A stretch of 64,000 bases of DNA from Paracidovorax sp031843945 (GCF_031843945.1 NZ_JAVTJJ010000010.1:77388-141387); one strand, 5' to 3'. Counted from the first letter of the stretch, positions 1 to 8,508 are shown. A program made the numbers and translations. The notes: a model not told the origin generated them from the letters alone.

Positions 1-669
1 CGAGTCCAGGTCGCCCATCCAGCCAATGATGGGCCGGTGATAGGGCGACGCAACGAAGGTGGCGGCGTAGAGCTGCTCCATCAGCGCAGCGCGCGGCTGG
101 TCGTCGGTGCGCATGCGGCGCTCTTCCTTGATAACCTCGATCTCGCGCTTGAACTCGTCGTCAGGCCACTGGTTGTTGGCGAAGCGATCGGATTCGAGCT
201 TCATCACGTCCGCCAGCCGGTTGGCCGGAATTTGCTGGTAGTAGCCGGTGTAGTCGTAGCTGGTGAACGCGTTCTCCTGCCCGCCTAAAGCGGCCACGCG
301 GCGGGAGAATTCACCCGGCTTCACGGTCTTGGAGCCCTTGAACATCATGTGTTCCAGCGCGTGGGCCACGCCCGAGGTGCCGTCGACCTCGTCGATGGCA
401 CCCACCCGCACCCACACCATGTGCACCGCCGTCGGCGCGCGCCGGTCGGGCTGCACGATGAGCTGCATGCCGTTCTTCAGCGTGAACTGCTGCGGCGCGA
501 ACGCTGCCGCGCCGGGCGACGCAGGTTGTGCTGGCACCGTGGCGGCAGGGGCTGCACCGGCAGAGGAAAGGGCCGCGAGCGATGGCGCGGTGGATGCGTG
601 AGATGCGGGGGATTGCGCCCCGGCATGCACACAGGCCAACAGGCCCAGGAGGGTGATAGCGCGTTTCAT
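1..669 (-). CDS. M16 family zinc metallopeptidase, N-terminal part (cut by window edge)
   Basis: Reading leftwards from the ATG at 669 gives about 223 codons that run off the window. The product starts with a Sec signal peptide (MKRAITLLGLLACVHAGA) followed by a low-complexity Ala/Pro linker. The core of an insulinase/pitrilysin-type peptidase follows: the inverted zinc motif HALEH (HxxEH) inside a typical SGVAHALEHMMFKG block, then the conserved block ENAFTSYDYTGYYQ. The family consists of periplasmic or membrane-associated zinc proteases. The C-terminal half and any partner M16 gene lie outside the window. It is divergent from ftsY with only 29 bp between the start codons, so at least one promoter must lie inside a neighbouring coding region. 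The family is certain, the substrate unknown. Confidence 0.9.
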   Translation of the reverse strand, partial: MKRAITLLGLLACVHAGAQSPASHASTAPSLAALSSAGAAPAATVPAQPASPGAAAFAPQQFTLKNGMQLIVQPDRRAPTAVHMVWVRVGAIDEVDGTSGVAHALEHMMFKGSKTVKPGEFSRRVAALGGQENAFTSYDYTGYYQQIPANRLADVMKLESDRFANNQWPDDEFKREIEVIKEERRMRTDDQPRAALMEQLYAATFVASPYHRPIIGWMGDLDS

Positions 670-698
670 AGAATGGATGCGATTCTAAGAAGCCACCA

Positions 699-2255
699 AT
701 GTTCAGTTTTTTCAAGAAAAAGACCCCTTCCCCTACCGAGGCTTCATCCGCACCCGCGGCCGACCCGGCGCAAGCGCCTGAGAGCGAGTCCGCCGCGTCG
801 GTGACTGCGAGCACCACCCCACCCGTGCCTGCCGCGCCGCCAGAGCAGGAATCATTGACGGCGAAGGGGCTCGGCTGGCTGCGCAATTCGTTCGGGGGCA
901 AGGCCGCCGCGCCTGAGGCCCCGCAAGCGCAGGCGGCACCCGTGACACCCGTGTTGCCGGCTCCGGTTCCAGCGCAGGTACCGACAACGGTGCCCGTTCC
1001 TGCGGCTGTTCCCGCGCCCGCTGCGAACCCGGTCCCGAACCCGAACCCGAACCCGAACCCGAACCCGGCCACGGCCACGGTGATCGCACCGGCACCGGCA
1101 CCGGCACCGGCACCTGCGCCAGCGCCCATCGCCCCACCGCCAGTGCAGCGGGTGCCCGCCGCGGCGGCTCCAGCCATTGCGCCGGCGCCGGTTCGGGAGC
1201 CAACGTCCGCGCCCGTACCCCCACCGGCGCCCGCTCTGGCGCCAGCGCAGGTATTCATGACCCCCGCTCCGCGGCCTGTGCCAGCCCCCATCGCCGTGCC
1301 CGCTCCCGCAGCGGTGGTGGCCCCTGCACCAGCGCGCGCGCCTGAGCCGCCCGCCGAGCGCAAGGGCTGGCTCGACCGCCTGAAAACCGGCCTGCGCAAG
1401 ACCGGCACCAGCATCACCACCGTCTTCACCGGCACGCAGATCAACGACGCACTGTATGAAGAACTGGAAGAGGCCCTGCTGATGGCCGACACTGGTGTGA
1501 AGGCTACGCAGCATCTGCTGGACGACCTCAAGCGCCGCGTGAAGGACACCAAGACCACCGACCCGGCGGCAGTGAAGGGCCTGCTGGCCGATGCGCTGAC
1601 CGATCTGCTGCGGCCGCTGGAGAAGGCGCTTGTCATCGGCCAGTACACCCCCACCGTCATCATGGTGGCGGGCGTGAACGGCGCGGGCAAGACGACTTCC
1701 ATCGGCAAGCTGACCAAGCACCTGGCCAACGAAGGCGCTGCCGTGTTGCTGGCAGCAGCCGACACCTTCCGTGCCGCCGCACGCGAGCAGTTGGGCGTCT
1801 GGGCCGACCGCAACACCGTGGAGATCGTCAGCCAGGAAGGCGGCGACCCGGCAGCCGTCAGCTTCGACGCCGTCACCGCCGGCAAGGCGCGTGGCAAGGA
1901 CGTCGTGCTGGTCGACACCGCCGGCCGCCTGCCCACGCAGTTGCACCTGATGCAGGAGCTGCAGAAGATTCGCCGCGTGGTCACCAAGGCCGACGCCACA
2001 GCGCCGCACGAGGTGCTGCTGGTGATCGACGGCAACACCGGCCAGAACGCCCTGGCCCAGGTGCGCTCTTTCGACGATGCGCTGCAGCTCACCGGCCTGA
2101 TCGTGACCAAGCTGGACGGCACTGCCAAGGGCGGCGTGCTGGCCGCCATTGCGCAGGAGCGGCCGATTCCGGTGTACTTCATCGGTGTGGGCGAGAAGCT
2201 GGAAGACCTGGAAACCTTCAACGCCCGCGAATTCGCACAGGCGTTGCTGACCTGA
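699..2255 (+). CDS. ftsY: Signal recognition particle receptor FtsY
   Basis: This is the 518-aa SRP receptor GTPase that docks ribosome-SRP complexes at the inner membrane. After MFSFFKKK comes an acidic/low-complexity A domain extremely rich in Pro and Ala (about residues 15-220), including (Pro-Asn)n and (Pro-Ala)n runs encoded by hexanucleotide repeats. The NG domain fills the rest: G1 GVNGAGKT at residue 325, DTAGR at 406, TKLDGTAKGG at 470. The N-terminal domain is longer than usual and replaces the acidic region of E. coli FtsY. The GTPase part is complete and leaves no doubt about identity. Confidence 0.97.
   Translation: MFSFFKKKTPSPTEASSAPAADPAQAPESESAASVTASTTPPVPAAPPEQESLTAKGLGWLRNSFGGKAAAPEAPQAQAAPVTPVLPAPVPAQVPTTVPVPAAVPAPAANPVPNPNPNPNPNPATATVIAPAPAPAPAPAPAPIAPPPVQRVPAAAAPAIAPAPVREPTSAPVPPPAPALAPAQVFMTPAPRPVPAPIAVPAPAAVVAPAPARAPEPPAERKGWLDRLKTGLRKTGTSITTVFTGTQINDALYEELEEALLMADTGVKATQHLLDDLKRRVKDTKTTDPAAVKGLLADALTDLLRPLEKALVIGQYTPTVIMVAGVNGAGKTTSIGKLTKHLANEGAAVLLAAADTFRAAAREQLGVWADRNTVEIVSQEGGDPAAVSFDAVTAGKARGKDVVLVDTAGRLPTQLHLMQELQKIRRVVTKADATAPHEVLLVIDGNTGQNALAQVRSFDDALQLTGLIVTKLDGTAKGGVLAAIAQERPIPVYFIGVGEKLEDLETFNAREFAQALLT
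1034..1113 (+). repeat. Hexanucleotide tandem repeats inside ftsY
   Basis: Five exact copies of CCCGAA (1034-1063) encode alternating Pro-Asn. From about 1087 a second hexamer, CACCGG, repeats four times and encodes Pro-Ala. Both units are multiples of three, so slippage would change linker length without shifting frame. Confidence 0.85.
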
Positions 2256-2360
2256 GCGGACAGGCATCGACCCGGGCCCGCGTGCGGCCCGGGGCAACAG
2301 CCCGCCAATGGGCACGATTGCGGCAACACACTGTTCACGAATCGCCGACTTTGCATAAAT

Positions 2361-2426
2361 TTACTATCAAATCGATAGCTTGAAGCGCCCTACTATCCAG
2401 CGCTTCTGGGGGTTTTGGTTCAAATC
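2361..2426 (-). repeat. Two-hairpin dispersed repeat, copy A
   Basis: A diverged copy in reverse orientation. It has an ACTATCAAATCGATAGCT hairpin arm followed by AGCGCC...AGCGCTT and a GGTTTTGGTTCAAA end. It lies between ftsY and rpoH, just upstream of the CIRCE operator. Confidence 0.55.
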
Positions 2427-2467
2427 GCAAGCCCGACACGTCCTACGTCCTGAAGGGAACTCCACCC

Positions 2468-2494
2468 TTAGCACTCACTCAAACCGAGTGCTAA
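2468..2494 (+). promoter_or_regulatory. CIRCE operator (HrcA site) upstream of rpoH
   Basis: The arms TTAGCACTC (2468-2476) and GAGTGCTAA (2486-2494) are separated by exactly 9 bp. This matches the CIRCE consensus at all 18 arm positions. HrcA represses heat-shock genes through this element. The site ends 30 bp before the rpoH start codon, so HrcA would control the sigma-32 gene itself. Confidence 0.93.
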
Positions 2495-2524
2495 CATGAA
2501 TGCATGGAAGAAAGGACTTCTGGA

Positions 2525-3466
2525 ATGACGATTCAGTCTGGAACCGCTGCAACGGCCCTGGCGCCGGCCAACCCGTGGGCTCTCATCCCCCCGCTGGGCA
2601 ATTTGGACGCCTACATCTCTGCCGTGAACCGTCTGCCGATGCTGACGGCCGACGAAGAGCGTACGTATGCACGCCAACTCAAGGATGACGGCGATGTGGA
2701 CGCCGCCGGACGCCTGGTGATGTCCCACCTGCGTCTGGTCGTGTCCATCGCCCGCCAATACCTGGGCTACGGCCTGCCGCACGGCGACCTGATCCAGGAA
2801 GGCAACGTGGGCTTGATGAAGGCCGTGAAACGTTTCGACCCTGATCAGAACGTGCGCCTGGTGAGCTACGCCATGCACTGGATCAAGGCCGAGATTCACG
2901 AATACGTGTTGAAGAACTGGCGCATGGTGAAGGTGGCCACCACCAAGAGCCAGCGCAAGCTGTTCTTCAACCTGCGCTCGATGAAGCAAGGCTTCAAGGC
3001 CGACGCTGCAGCGCAAGATGCATCGACGCACCGCGACACACTCTCCGACAAGGAGATCGATCTGGTCGCCGCGCAGTTGAACGTCAAGCGTGAAGAAGTG
3101 ATCGAGATGGAAACCCGGCTGTCGGGCGGCGATGTGCTGCTGGACCCGGCCCCGTCCGACGACGGCGAGCAGGCCTTCGGCCCCATCGCTTACCTGGCGG
3201 ACCGCGCCCATGAGCCGACCGCCATGCTGGAAACACGCCAGCGCGACGTGCTGGCCACCGACGGCATCGCCACCGCGCTGGCAGGCCTGGATGACCGCAG
3301 CCGCCGCATCGTGGAAGAGCGCTGGTTGAAGGTGAACGACGATGGCTCTGGCGGCATGACGCTGCATGAGCTGGCTGCCGTTTACGGCGTCAGCGCCGAA
3401 CGCATTCGCCAGATCGAAGTGGCGGCCATGAAGAAGATGAAGAAGTCGCTGGCGGAATACGCCTGA
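2525..3466 (+). CDS. rpoH: Heat-shock RNA polymerase sigma factor RpoH (sigma-32)
   Basis: A 313-aa sigma-70 family factor. The ATG at 2525 was chosen because AAGGA lies 8 bp upstream and the product then starts MTIQSG; an ATG at 2504 in the same frame has no such site. Region 2 is clear (QEGNVGLMKAVKRFDP...SYAMHWIKAEI), and the diagnostic RpoH box QRKLFFNLR is at residues 143-151. Region 4 ends in an ERIRQIEVAAMKKMKK helix-turn-helix. The protein directs transcription of chaperone and protease genes on heat shock. The perfect CIRCE upstream couples it to HrcA. A strong terminator follows. Confidence 0.97.
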   Translation: MTIQSGTAATALAPANPWALIPPLGNLDAYISAVNRLPMLTADEERTYARQLKDDGDVDAAGRLVMSHLRLVVSIARQYLGYGLPHGDLIQEGNVGLMKAVKRFDPDQNVRLVSYAMHWIKAEIHEYVLKNWRMVKVATTKSQRKLFFNLRSMKQGFKADAAAQDASTHRDTLSDKEIDLVAAQLNVKREEVIEMETRLSGGDVLLDPAPSDDGEQAFGPIAYLADRAHEPTAMLETRQRDVLATDGIATALAGLDDRSRRIVEERWLKVNDDGSGGMTLHELAAVYGVSAERIRQIEVAAMKKMKKSLAEYA

Positions 3467-3514
3467 GGCACCGCCCGCCACCCGCCAGCAGCGGGATCGG
3501 CAGGCCCATAATCG

Positions 3515-3550
3515 ACGCGCGCAGCCTGCAAGGGCCGCGCGCTTTTTTTT
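3515..3550 (+). terminator. Rho-independent terminator after rpoH
   Basis: The stem is GCGCGCAGCC / GGGCCGCGCGC with a short TGCAA loop, followed directly by eight T. Confidence 0.85.
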
Positions 3551-3608
3551 ATGGCCGGGCCAACGGCCGGGCCGTTTTTGCCCGCCATCGATTCCAGGAG
3601 ACGCTTTC

Positions 3609-4634
3609 ATGACCCGCCCCGACACCACCCGCAGAGCCTGGATCGCCGCCGGCCTGGCCGCAGCCGCACTGCCGCTGTGCCTTTCCGGCAATGCGCTGGC
3701 CCAGCCCTCCGCGCCAGCCACGCCGGGCTGGCCGGCCAAGCCACTGCGCATCATCGTGGGCTTTCCACCCGGCTCTTCACCCGACCTGACGGCACGCACC
3801 TTCTCCGAGCCGCTGTCGCTCGCGCTGGGGCGGCCGGTCATCGTCGAAAATAAGGTGGGCGCGGGCGGCAACATCGGTGCAGACGCAGTGGCCAAGGCGA
3901 CCGACGGGCACACCATTGGCCTGTTCATCAACGGCAACATGACCATCGCGCGGCTGATCAACCCGCAACTGCCGTACGACCCGCACAAGGATCTGGCCCC
4001 GCTCAGCCTGATCGGCGTGTCGCCGCTGGTGCTGACCGCTCCCGCCAGCCAGCCCGACGTGCCGGCCGGCGCCGATGCACGTGCGTTTCTGGAGGCCGCG
4101 CGCCGCGCCGGCGACCGCTGGAGCTACGGCACCCCCGGCGTGGGCACGGTGGGCCACCTGGGCACCGAACTGCTCAAGGCACGCGCCGGCATCGCACCTG
4201 TGCATGTGCCCTACCCCGGCTATCCGCAGGTGGCCACCGCCATGCTGGGCGGCCAGTTGCAGATGGCGCTGCTGCCGCCCGCGCTGGCCCAGGCGCAGGA
4301 GCGCACGGGCAAGCTGCGGCTGATCGGCGTGACCTCGGCCGGCCGCAGCGCGTTGGCGCCCGGCGTGCCCAGCATGGCCGAAGTGGGCGTAAAGGATTTC
4401 AACCTGGAGATCTGGAACGCCTTCGCCGCGCCCGCCAGCCTGCCCGCGCCGGTGCGTGCGCGCCTGTCTGTGCTGCTGGCGGACATCGCTCGCTCGCCGG
4501 ACGTGCGGGCCAAGCTGTTCCAGCAAGGTTGGCAAACGGTGGGCTCATCAGCCGAGGGGCTGGCCAACCGCATCGAAGCGGACACAGCCCAGCTCGGACG
4601 CGTGATCCGCGAACGGGGCATTCGCGCGGAGTAA
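3609..4634 (+). CDS. Bug/TctC-family periplasmic substrate-binding protein
   Basis: A 341-aa tripartite-tricarboxylate receptor-type binding protein. The N-terminus (TRRAWIAAGLAAAALPLCLSG) is a signal peptide with a twin-arginine-like start. Family hallmarks follow: WPAKPLRIIVGFPPGSSPD, then ENKVGAGGNIGAD, and the LPYDPHKDLAPLSLIG segment. Such proteins are strongly expanded in Burkholderiales; most are orphans without neighbouring TctAB genes, as here. The ligand, probably a carboxylate, cannot be read from sequence. The gene stands alone between the rpoH terminator and a degraded region. Confidence 0.9.
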   Translation: MTRPDTTRRAWIAAGLAAAALPLCLSGNALAQPSAPATPGWPAKPLRIIVGFPPGSSPDLTARTFSEPLSLALGRPVIVENKVGAGGNIGADAVAKATDGHTIGLFINGNMTIARLINPQLPYDPHKDLAPLSLIGVSPLVLTAPASQPDVPAGADARAFLEAARRAGDRWSYGTPGVGTVGHLGTELLKARAGIAPVHVPYPGYPQVATAMLGGQLQMALLPPALAQAQERTGKLRLIGVTSAGRSALAPGVPSMAEVGVKDFNLEIWNAFAAPASLPAPVRARLSVLLADIARSPDVRAKLFQQGWQTVGSSAEGLANRIEADTAQLGRVIRERGIRAE

Positions 4635-4751
4635 ATAGCGCGCCAGCGACGGCCCCATCGGCGGGGACCGGTCGCTTTGATGTAGGTCATGCCCCTGAAG
4701 CCCGGTCACCGGCAGACTGCGGGTTTCGACTCGAAGGGGTGTGATGCACCG

Positions 4752-4852
4752 TTGCGCATCGCTGTCATCGGCACCGGGCACATGGGTATGCGTTTGTGGC
4801 GCTGGCCGCCGTGACGAGCGTGGCCGACCTGGACTGCGTGCTCGGTAAGTAA
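4752..4852 (+). pseudogene. Remnant of an NAD(P)-dependent dehydrogenase (Gfo/Idh-like N-terminus)
   Basis: From 4752 one frame reads LRIAVIGTGHMGM, a Rossmann-fold glycine motif typical of Gfo/Idh/MocA oxidoreductase N-termini. A second frame then reads AFVALAAVTSVADLDCVLGK and stops at 4850-4852. This looks like the following helix and strand after a small deletion. No further coding sequence follows, so I read this as a gene relic. The match is short and chance cannot be excluded. Confidence 0.4.
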
Positions 4853-4871
4853 GTCTTGGCACCCAGCCTTA

Positions 4872-4940
4872 TTGCTCACTACTAAATTAATAGCTGCTAG
4901 CGCTTGATAGGCAAGCGCTAGGGGCCATTTTCATTCAAAA
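4872..4940 (-). repeat. Two-hairpin dispersed repeat, copy B
   Basis: A reverse-orientation copy. It holds ATTAATAGCTGCT, then AGCGCTTGATAGGCAAGCGCT, then GGGGCCATTTTCATTCAAAA. It ends 12 bp before the FNR-like gene and so probably lies in its 5' leader. Confidence 0.85.
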
Positions 4941-4952
4941 ACCCCACGCACC

Positions 4953-5798
4953 ATGACCCAGCCAGCCCCGGATCGCAAGGCCTGCCCCGACTGCGCCTGC
5001 CGGCAGCACTGCCTGCTGGGCCGCCAGGACGCAGCGGTGCGCGCAGCGTGGGAGCCGCACGTGCGCGAACGGCGCTTTCGCAAGGGCGAAGTGCTGCAGC
5101 GCCAAGGCGACGTGCTGGCTGCGGTACAGGTGGTGAAGGTCGGCACCGTGCTGCTGCAACGCAGTGCAGGCGACGGCGTAGATCGCCCTGTGGGCATGGC
5201 GGGCTGCGGCCAGGCGCTGGGCACCGCGGCGCTGCTGCAGCAGCCGGCGGAGCTGTCATGCGTCGCGGTCATGCCCGGCCGGGTGTGCGAGATCGAAGTC
5301 GCGCCGCTGTGGCCAGGCAAACCGCAGAGCAGTCTGCTCGATGCCGCTTTTCTGCGAGATCTGGCCGTCGACCAGTTGCACGCGCACGCACTGACGGCCG
5401 ACTGGGCCCGCATTCTGCGGGTGCGCGGATCAGTGGGGCAGTTGGCGGGCGCCCTGCTGCTGCTGGCCACTCTGCAGCGCAGCACGCTGGTGCGGCTGCC
5501 GAGCCACGCTGTGCTGGCGGGCCTGCTGACCACCACGCGTGAAACGGTCGCGCGGGGCATGGCGCTGCTGATTCGTCAGGGAGCACTGCTGCGCCAGGAC
5601 CGCTGGCACTGCGAACTTGTGCGTGACCGGCTGACCGAACTGGCGCGGGGCCAGCGACCGGTAGCGCAGACCGTGATGGCTGCGGCAGCAGCGGCCACGC
5701 CGGCCTGCCGCCCTCCGCCAGCTAGGGCGGAGCGGAGCGCCCGTCAGGCGGGCTTGGGCTCGCTCAGCAGCGCCTGTACGTCGGCGGCCAGCGCCTGA
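4953..5798 (+). CDS. Crp/Fnr-family transcriptional regulator with N-terminal cysteine cluster
   Basis: A 281-aa regulator. The N-terminus has cysteines at 11, 14, 16 and 20 (CPDCACRQHC) and a further Cys at 85. This resembles the Fe-S ligands of FNR, although FNR itself uses a CxxCxxxxxC spacing. A cyclic-nucleotide-binding-like beta barrel follows (about 30-130). The C-terminal winged helix-turn-helix (about 185-225) has the recognition segment TTTRETVARGMALL. The last ~40 residues are low complexity, and the final 55 bp overlap the convergent sco gene, so the tail may be dispensable. Its position beside the aa3 oxidase cluster suggests a redox or oxygen role, which is inference. Confidence 0.75.
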   Translation: MTQPAPDRKACPDCACRQHCLLGRQDAAVRAAWEPHVRERRFRKGEVLQRQGDVLAAVQVVKVGTVLLQRSAGDGVDRPVGMAGCGQALGTAALLQQPAELSCVAVMPGRVCEIEVAPLWPGKPQSSLLDAAFLRDLAVDQLHAHALTADWARILRVRGSVGQLAGALLLLATLQRSTLVRLPSHAVLAGLLTTTRETVARGMALLIRQGALLRQDRWHCELVRDRLTELARGQRPVAQTVMAAAAAATPACRPPPARAERSARQAGLGSLSSACTSAASA

Positions 5799-6367
5799 GC
5801 GCCGCTGCCGTAGCGGTTGTACACGCGCAGCCGGCCTTGCGGGTCGTACACGTAGCTGCCGGCCGAATGGTCCATCGTGTAACTGGTGGGGGTCTTGCCG
5901 TCCACCTTCTTGTAATAGACCTTGAAGTCTTTCGCCACGGCCGCGAGCTGCTCTGGCGATCCGCGCAGCGCCAGAAAGCCGGGGTCGAAATTGGCCATGT
6001 AGGCGCGCAGCACCTCGGGCGTGTCGCGCTCCGGATCGACGGTGATGAAGAGGCCCTGCAGCCGCTCGCTGTCCGCGCCCAGCGACCGCTTCACCTCGGC
6101 CAGTTCCACCATCGAGGTGGGGCACACGTCGGGGCACTGCGTGTAGCCGAAGAACACCACCACGACCTTGCCGGCGAAGTCCTTCAGGCTGCGGGTCTGG
6201 CCGTTCTGGTCAGGCAGCTGGAAGTCGCGCGCATATTTGGCACCGGTGATGTCCACGCCCTTGAACTCGGGCGCTTTCTCTTTCTTGGAACAAGCTGCCA
6301 AAAGGCCCGCAGCCCCCGTGTACAGGGCGCCAGCAGCTATCAAACGGAGAGTATTGCGTTTATTCAT
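5744..6367 (-). CDS. sco: SCO1/SenC family copper chaperone for cytochrome c oxidase
   Basis: A 207-aa lipoprotein with lipobox LLAAC (Cys26). Its thioredoxin fold carries the copper-binding pair C78xxxC82 (TQCPDVC) and the conserved His167 (TMDHSAG). It delivers copper to the CuA centre of subunit II. It is the last gene of the leftward surf1-ctaA-ctaB run, 3 bp after ctaB. Its 3' end overlaps the convergent FNR-like gene. The codons for the signal peptide contain GCGCCAGCAGCTATCAAA on the plus strand, which resembles part of the dispersed repeat. Confidence 0.95.
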   Translation of the reverse strand: MNKRNTLRLIAAGALYTGAAGLLAACSKKEKAPEFKGVDITGAKYARDFQLPDQNGQTRSLKDFAGKVVVVFFGYTQCPDVCPTSMVELAEVKRSLGADSERLQGLFITVDPERDTPEVLRAYMANFDPGFLALRGSPEQLAAVAKDFKVYYKKVDGKTPTSYTMDHSAGSYVYDPQGRLRVYNRYGSGAQALAADVQALLSEPKPA

Positions 6368-6370
6368 GGT

Positions 6371-7291
6371 TCACAGCACATAGTGATCCACCAGCAGCGC
6401 TGCGAAAAGCAGGCTCAGGTGGATCAAGGAAAAACGGAAGGTCTTGCGCGCAAGCGCGTCGGAGTAATTGCGCCACAGGGCGAAACCGTAGCCACAGAAG
6501 CCCAAGCTCAGCACCACGGCGGCAGCCAGGTAGATCCAGGAACTCATGCCGTACACGAACGGCATCAGGCAGCCGGCGAAAAGAATCAGCGTGTAGAGGA
6601 ACACCTGCAGGCGCGTGAATTCATTGCCGTGCGTGACGGGTAGCATGGGCAGGCCGGACTTGCGGTAATCGTCGACGCGGTAGAGCGCCAAGGCCCAGAA
6701 GTGCGGCGGCGTCCACAGGAAGATGATCAGGAAAAGGATGAGTGCTTCCGGGCCCACCTCGCCCGTCATGGCCGCCCAGCCCAGCACGGGCGGCATGGCG
6801 CCCGAGGCGCCGCCGATCACAATGTTCTGCGGCGTGAGGGGCTTGAGGATCACGGTATAGATCACAGCGTAGCCCACGAAGGTGGCGAAGGTCAGCCACA
6901 TCGTCAGCGGGTTCACGGTCAGGTACAGCAGCGCAGAGCCGGCCAGGCACAGCGTGGCGGAAAACAGCAGCGTCTGCGTATTGGACAGCTCGCCTTTGGC
7001 TGTCGGCCGCCAAGCGGTGCGCTTCATGCGCGCATCGATACCCTGTTCCACCACGCAGTTGAACGCGGCCGCAGCCCCGGCCACCAGCCAGACGCCGGCA
7101 CTGGCCAACGCCATTTGCGCCCATTGGTGGCCACTCGGCATGCCGGGCACAGCCAGCACCATGCCGATGAAGGCGCAGAACACGATCAGCTGCACCACGC
7201 GCGGTTTGGTCAGGGCATAGAACTGCGACCAGCGCGAAGCGCGGCCAAGCGATGCCGTAGGAAGGGGCGCGGGGGCGGGGGCTGCACTCAT
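6371..7291 (-). CDS. ctaB: Protoheme IX farnesyltransferase (heme O synthase)
   Basis: A 306-aa UbiA-type prenyltransferase with about nine membrane helices. The prenyl-diphosphate motif region is FNCVVEQGIDARMKRT. The second conserved block runs KPLTPQNIVIGGASGAMPP. The enzyme converts heme B to heme O with farnesyl diphosphate. The ATG at 7291 overlaps the ctaA stop codon by 4 bp (ATGA), so the two are translationally coupled. The longer open frame upstream overlaps ctaA and is not used. Confidence 0.96.
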   Translation of the reverse strand: MSAAPAPAPLPTASLGRASRWSQFYALTKPRVVQLIVFCAFIGMVLAVPGMPSGHQWAQMALASAGVWLVAGAAAAFNCVVEQGIDARMKRTAWRPTAKGELSNTQTLLFSATLCLAGSALLYLTVNPLTMWLTFATFVGYAVIYTVILKPLTPQNIVIGGASGAMPPVLGWAAMTGEVGPEALILFLIIFLWTPPHFWALALYRVDDYRKSGLPMLPVTHGNEFTRLQVFLYTLILFAGCLMPFVYGMSSWIYLAAAVVLSLGFCGYGFALWRNYSDALARKTFRFSLIHLSLLFAALLVDHYVL

Positions 7292-8508
7292 GCGGAAATT
7301 CTCGTGGCGTCGGCTGACGCAGGTGTCGGTCGCGGCGCCGCATCGGTACCAGGCAAGGCGAGCGGGTCGGCCGCCGTGGCGGCGCGGCTGGCGCTGAGCG
7401 CCCAGGTCAGCACGACCACCAGCGCGGCGGCGCCGCCGGTGTGCAGCACGGCAGCCACCAGGGGCCAGTCGAGCACCACGTTGGATAGGCCGGTGGCAAA
7501 CTGCAGCAGCGACAGGCCCGCCAGCCATCGGGCGGGCGACTGCAGGGCCTGGGCGCGACGCAGGCGCCACACCAGCAACGCCAGCGCAGCCAGCACCACA
7601 TAGGCCGCCAGCCGGTGAATGTAGTGAATAGCGGTGAGCCCGGCAAAGCTGATGCTGGAGCCGTCCGGCAGCAGGCCCAGCGGACGCCAGACCTCAAAGG
7701 CGTGAGCGAAATCCATCTCAGGCCACCAACTGCCCTGGCATGTCGGGAATGTGGTGCAGGCCAGTACGGCGTAGTTGGTGCTGACCCAGCCGCCCAGCAC
7801 GATCTGCACAGCGACCAGCGCGGTCGTCGCGATCAGCAGCCAACGCAGCGCGGCGCGCAAGGGAACGGGCGCCGTGCCCAGCGAGGCCTGCGTTTGCCGC
7901 ACCGCCTGTACGCACAGCATGGCCAGCAGCACGATGCCGCCGATCAGGTGCAGCGTGACGATGGCCGGAAACAGCTTCATCGTCACAGTGAGCGCACCGA
8001 ACGCGCCCTGCAGGCAGACCCATACCAGCGTGGCCGTGGGCCACCACGGGCTGAGCGCAGGCGCAGGCGGCCCGCCCGGGCGCCGCGAGGCACGCTGCTG
8101 GCGCCAGGCGCCGACGGTAATGGCGATGATGAGCACGCCCACCCCCGTGGCCAGATAGCGGTGGATCATCTCCACCCAGGCCTTGCCGTGGGTGACGGGG
8201 CCGGTCGGCATGGCCTCTTGAGCCGCCGAAATCTCAGCACGCGCACCCACGGGGCTGGCGTTGCCGTAGCAGCCGGGCCAGTCGGGGCAGCCCAGGCCGG
8301 AATCGGTCAGCCGCGTGAACGCGCCGAACAGCACCAAGTCGAACGTGAGAAACAGCGTGAGCACGGTGAGCGCCTGCAGGCGCCGCACGGGCGAGCTGCG
8401 GCGGTTGCGCAGCCACACCCAGGCCAGCGGCCCCAGGGCGATGACGATGCCCAGCAGCATCAGGCGCAGCAGCGGCGCCAGGTCGTAGAGGGGTTGGGCG
8501 TCGGTCAT
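7288..8508 (-). CDS. ctaA: Heme A synthase (COX15/CtaA)
   Basis: A 406-aa polytopic membrane protein that oxidises heme O to heme A. It shows family blocks FGAFTRLTDSGLGCPDWPGCYG near the N-terminus and the histidine heme ligands in EMIHRYLAT and HLIGG, with a second half around AIHYIHRLAAY. It is coupled by ATGA overlaps to the thioredoxin-like gene before it and to ctaB after it. An alternative start 36 bp upstream would overlap the neighbouring gene more, so MTDAQPLYD is preferred. Confidence 0.96.
   Translation of the reverse strand: MTDAQPLYDLAPLLRLMLLGIVIALGPLAWVWLRNRRSSPVRRLQALTVLTLFLTFDLVLFGAFTRLTDSGLGCPDWPGCYGNASPVGARAEISAAQEAMPTGPVTHGKAWVEMIHRYLATGVGVLIIAITVGAWRQQRASRRPGGPPAPALSPWWPTATLVWVCLQGAFGALTVTMKLFPAIVTLHLIGGIVLLAMLCVQAVRQTQASLGTAPVPLRAALRWLLIATTALVAVQIVLGGWVSTNYAVLACTTFPTCQGSWWPEMDFAHAFEVWRPLGLLPDGSSISFAGLTAIHYIHRLAAYVVLAALALLVWRLRRAQALQSPARWLAGLSLLQFATGLSNVVLDWPLVAAVLHTGGAAALVVVLTWALSASRAATAADPLALPGTDAAPRPTPASADATRISA

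Noticed and set aside
852..2315. Long open frames antisense to ftsY
   Set aside because: They arise from the high-GC codon pattern of ftsY; no domain is recognisable and ftsY itself is complete.
4896..4920. FNR/ANR box near the FNR-like gene
   Set aside because: The TTGAT...CAAG resemblance belongs to the dispersed repeat palindrome. The spacing between half-sites is wrong and it varies between copies.
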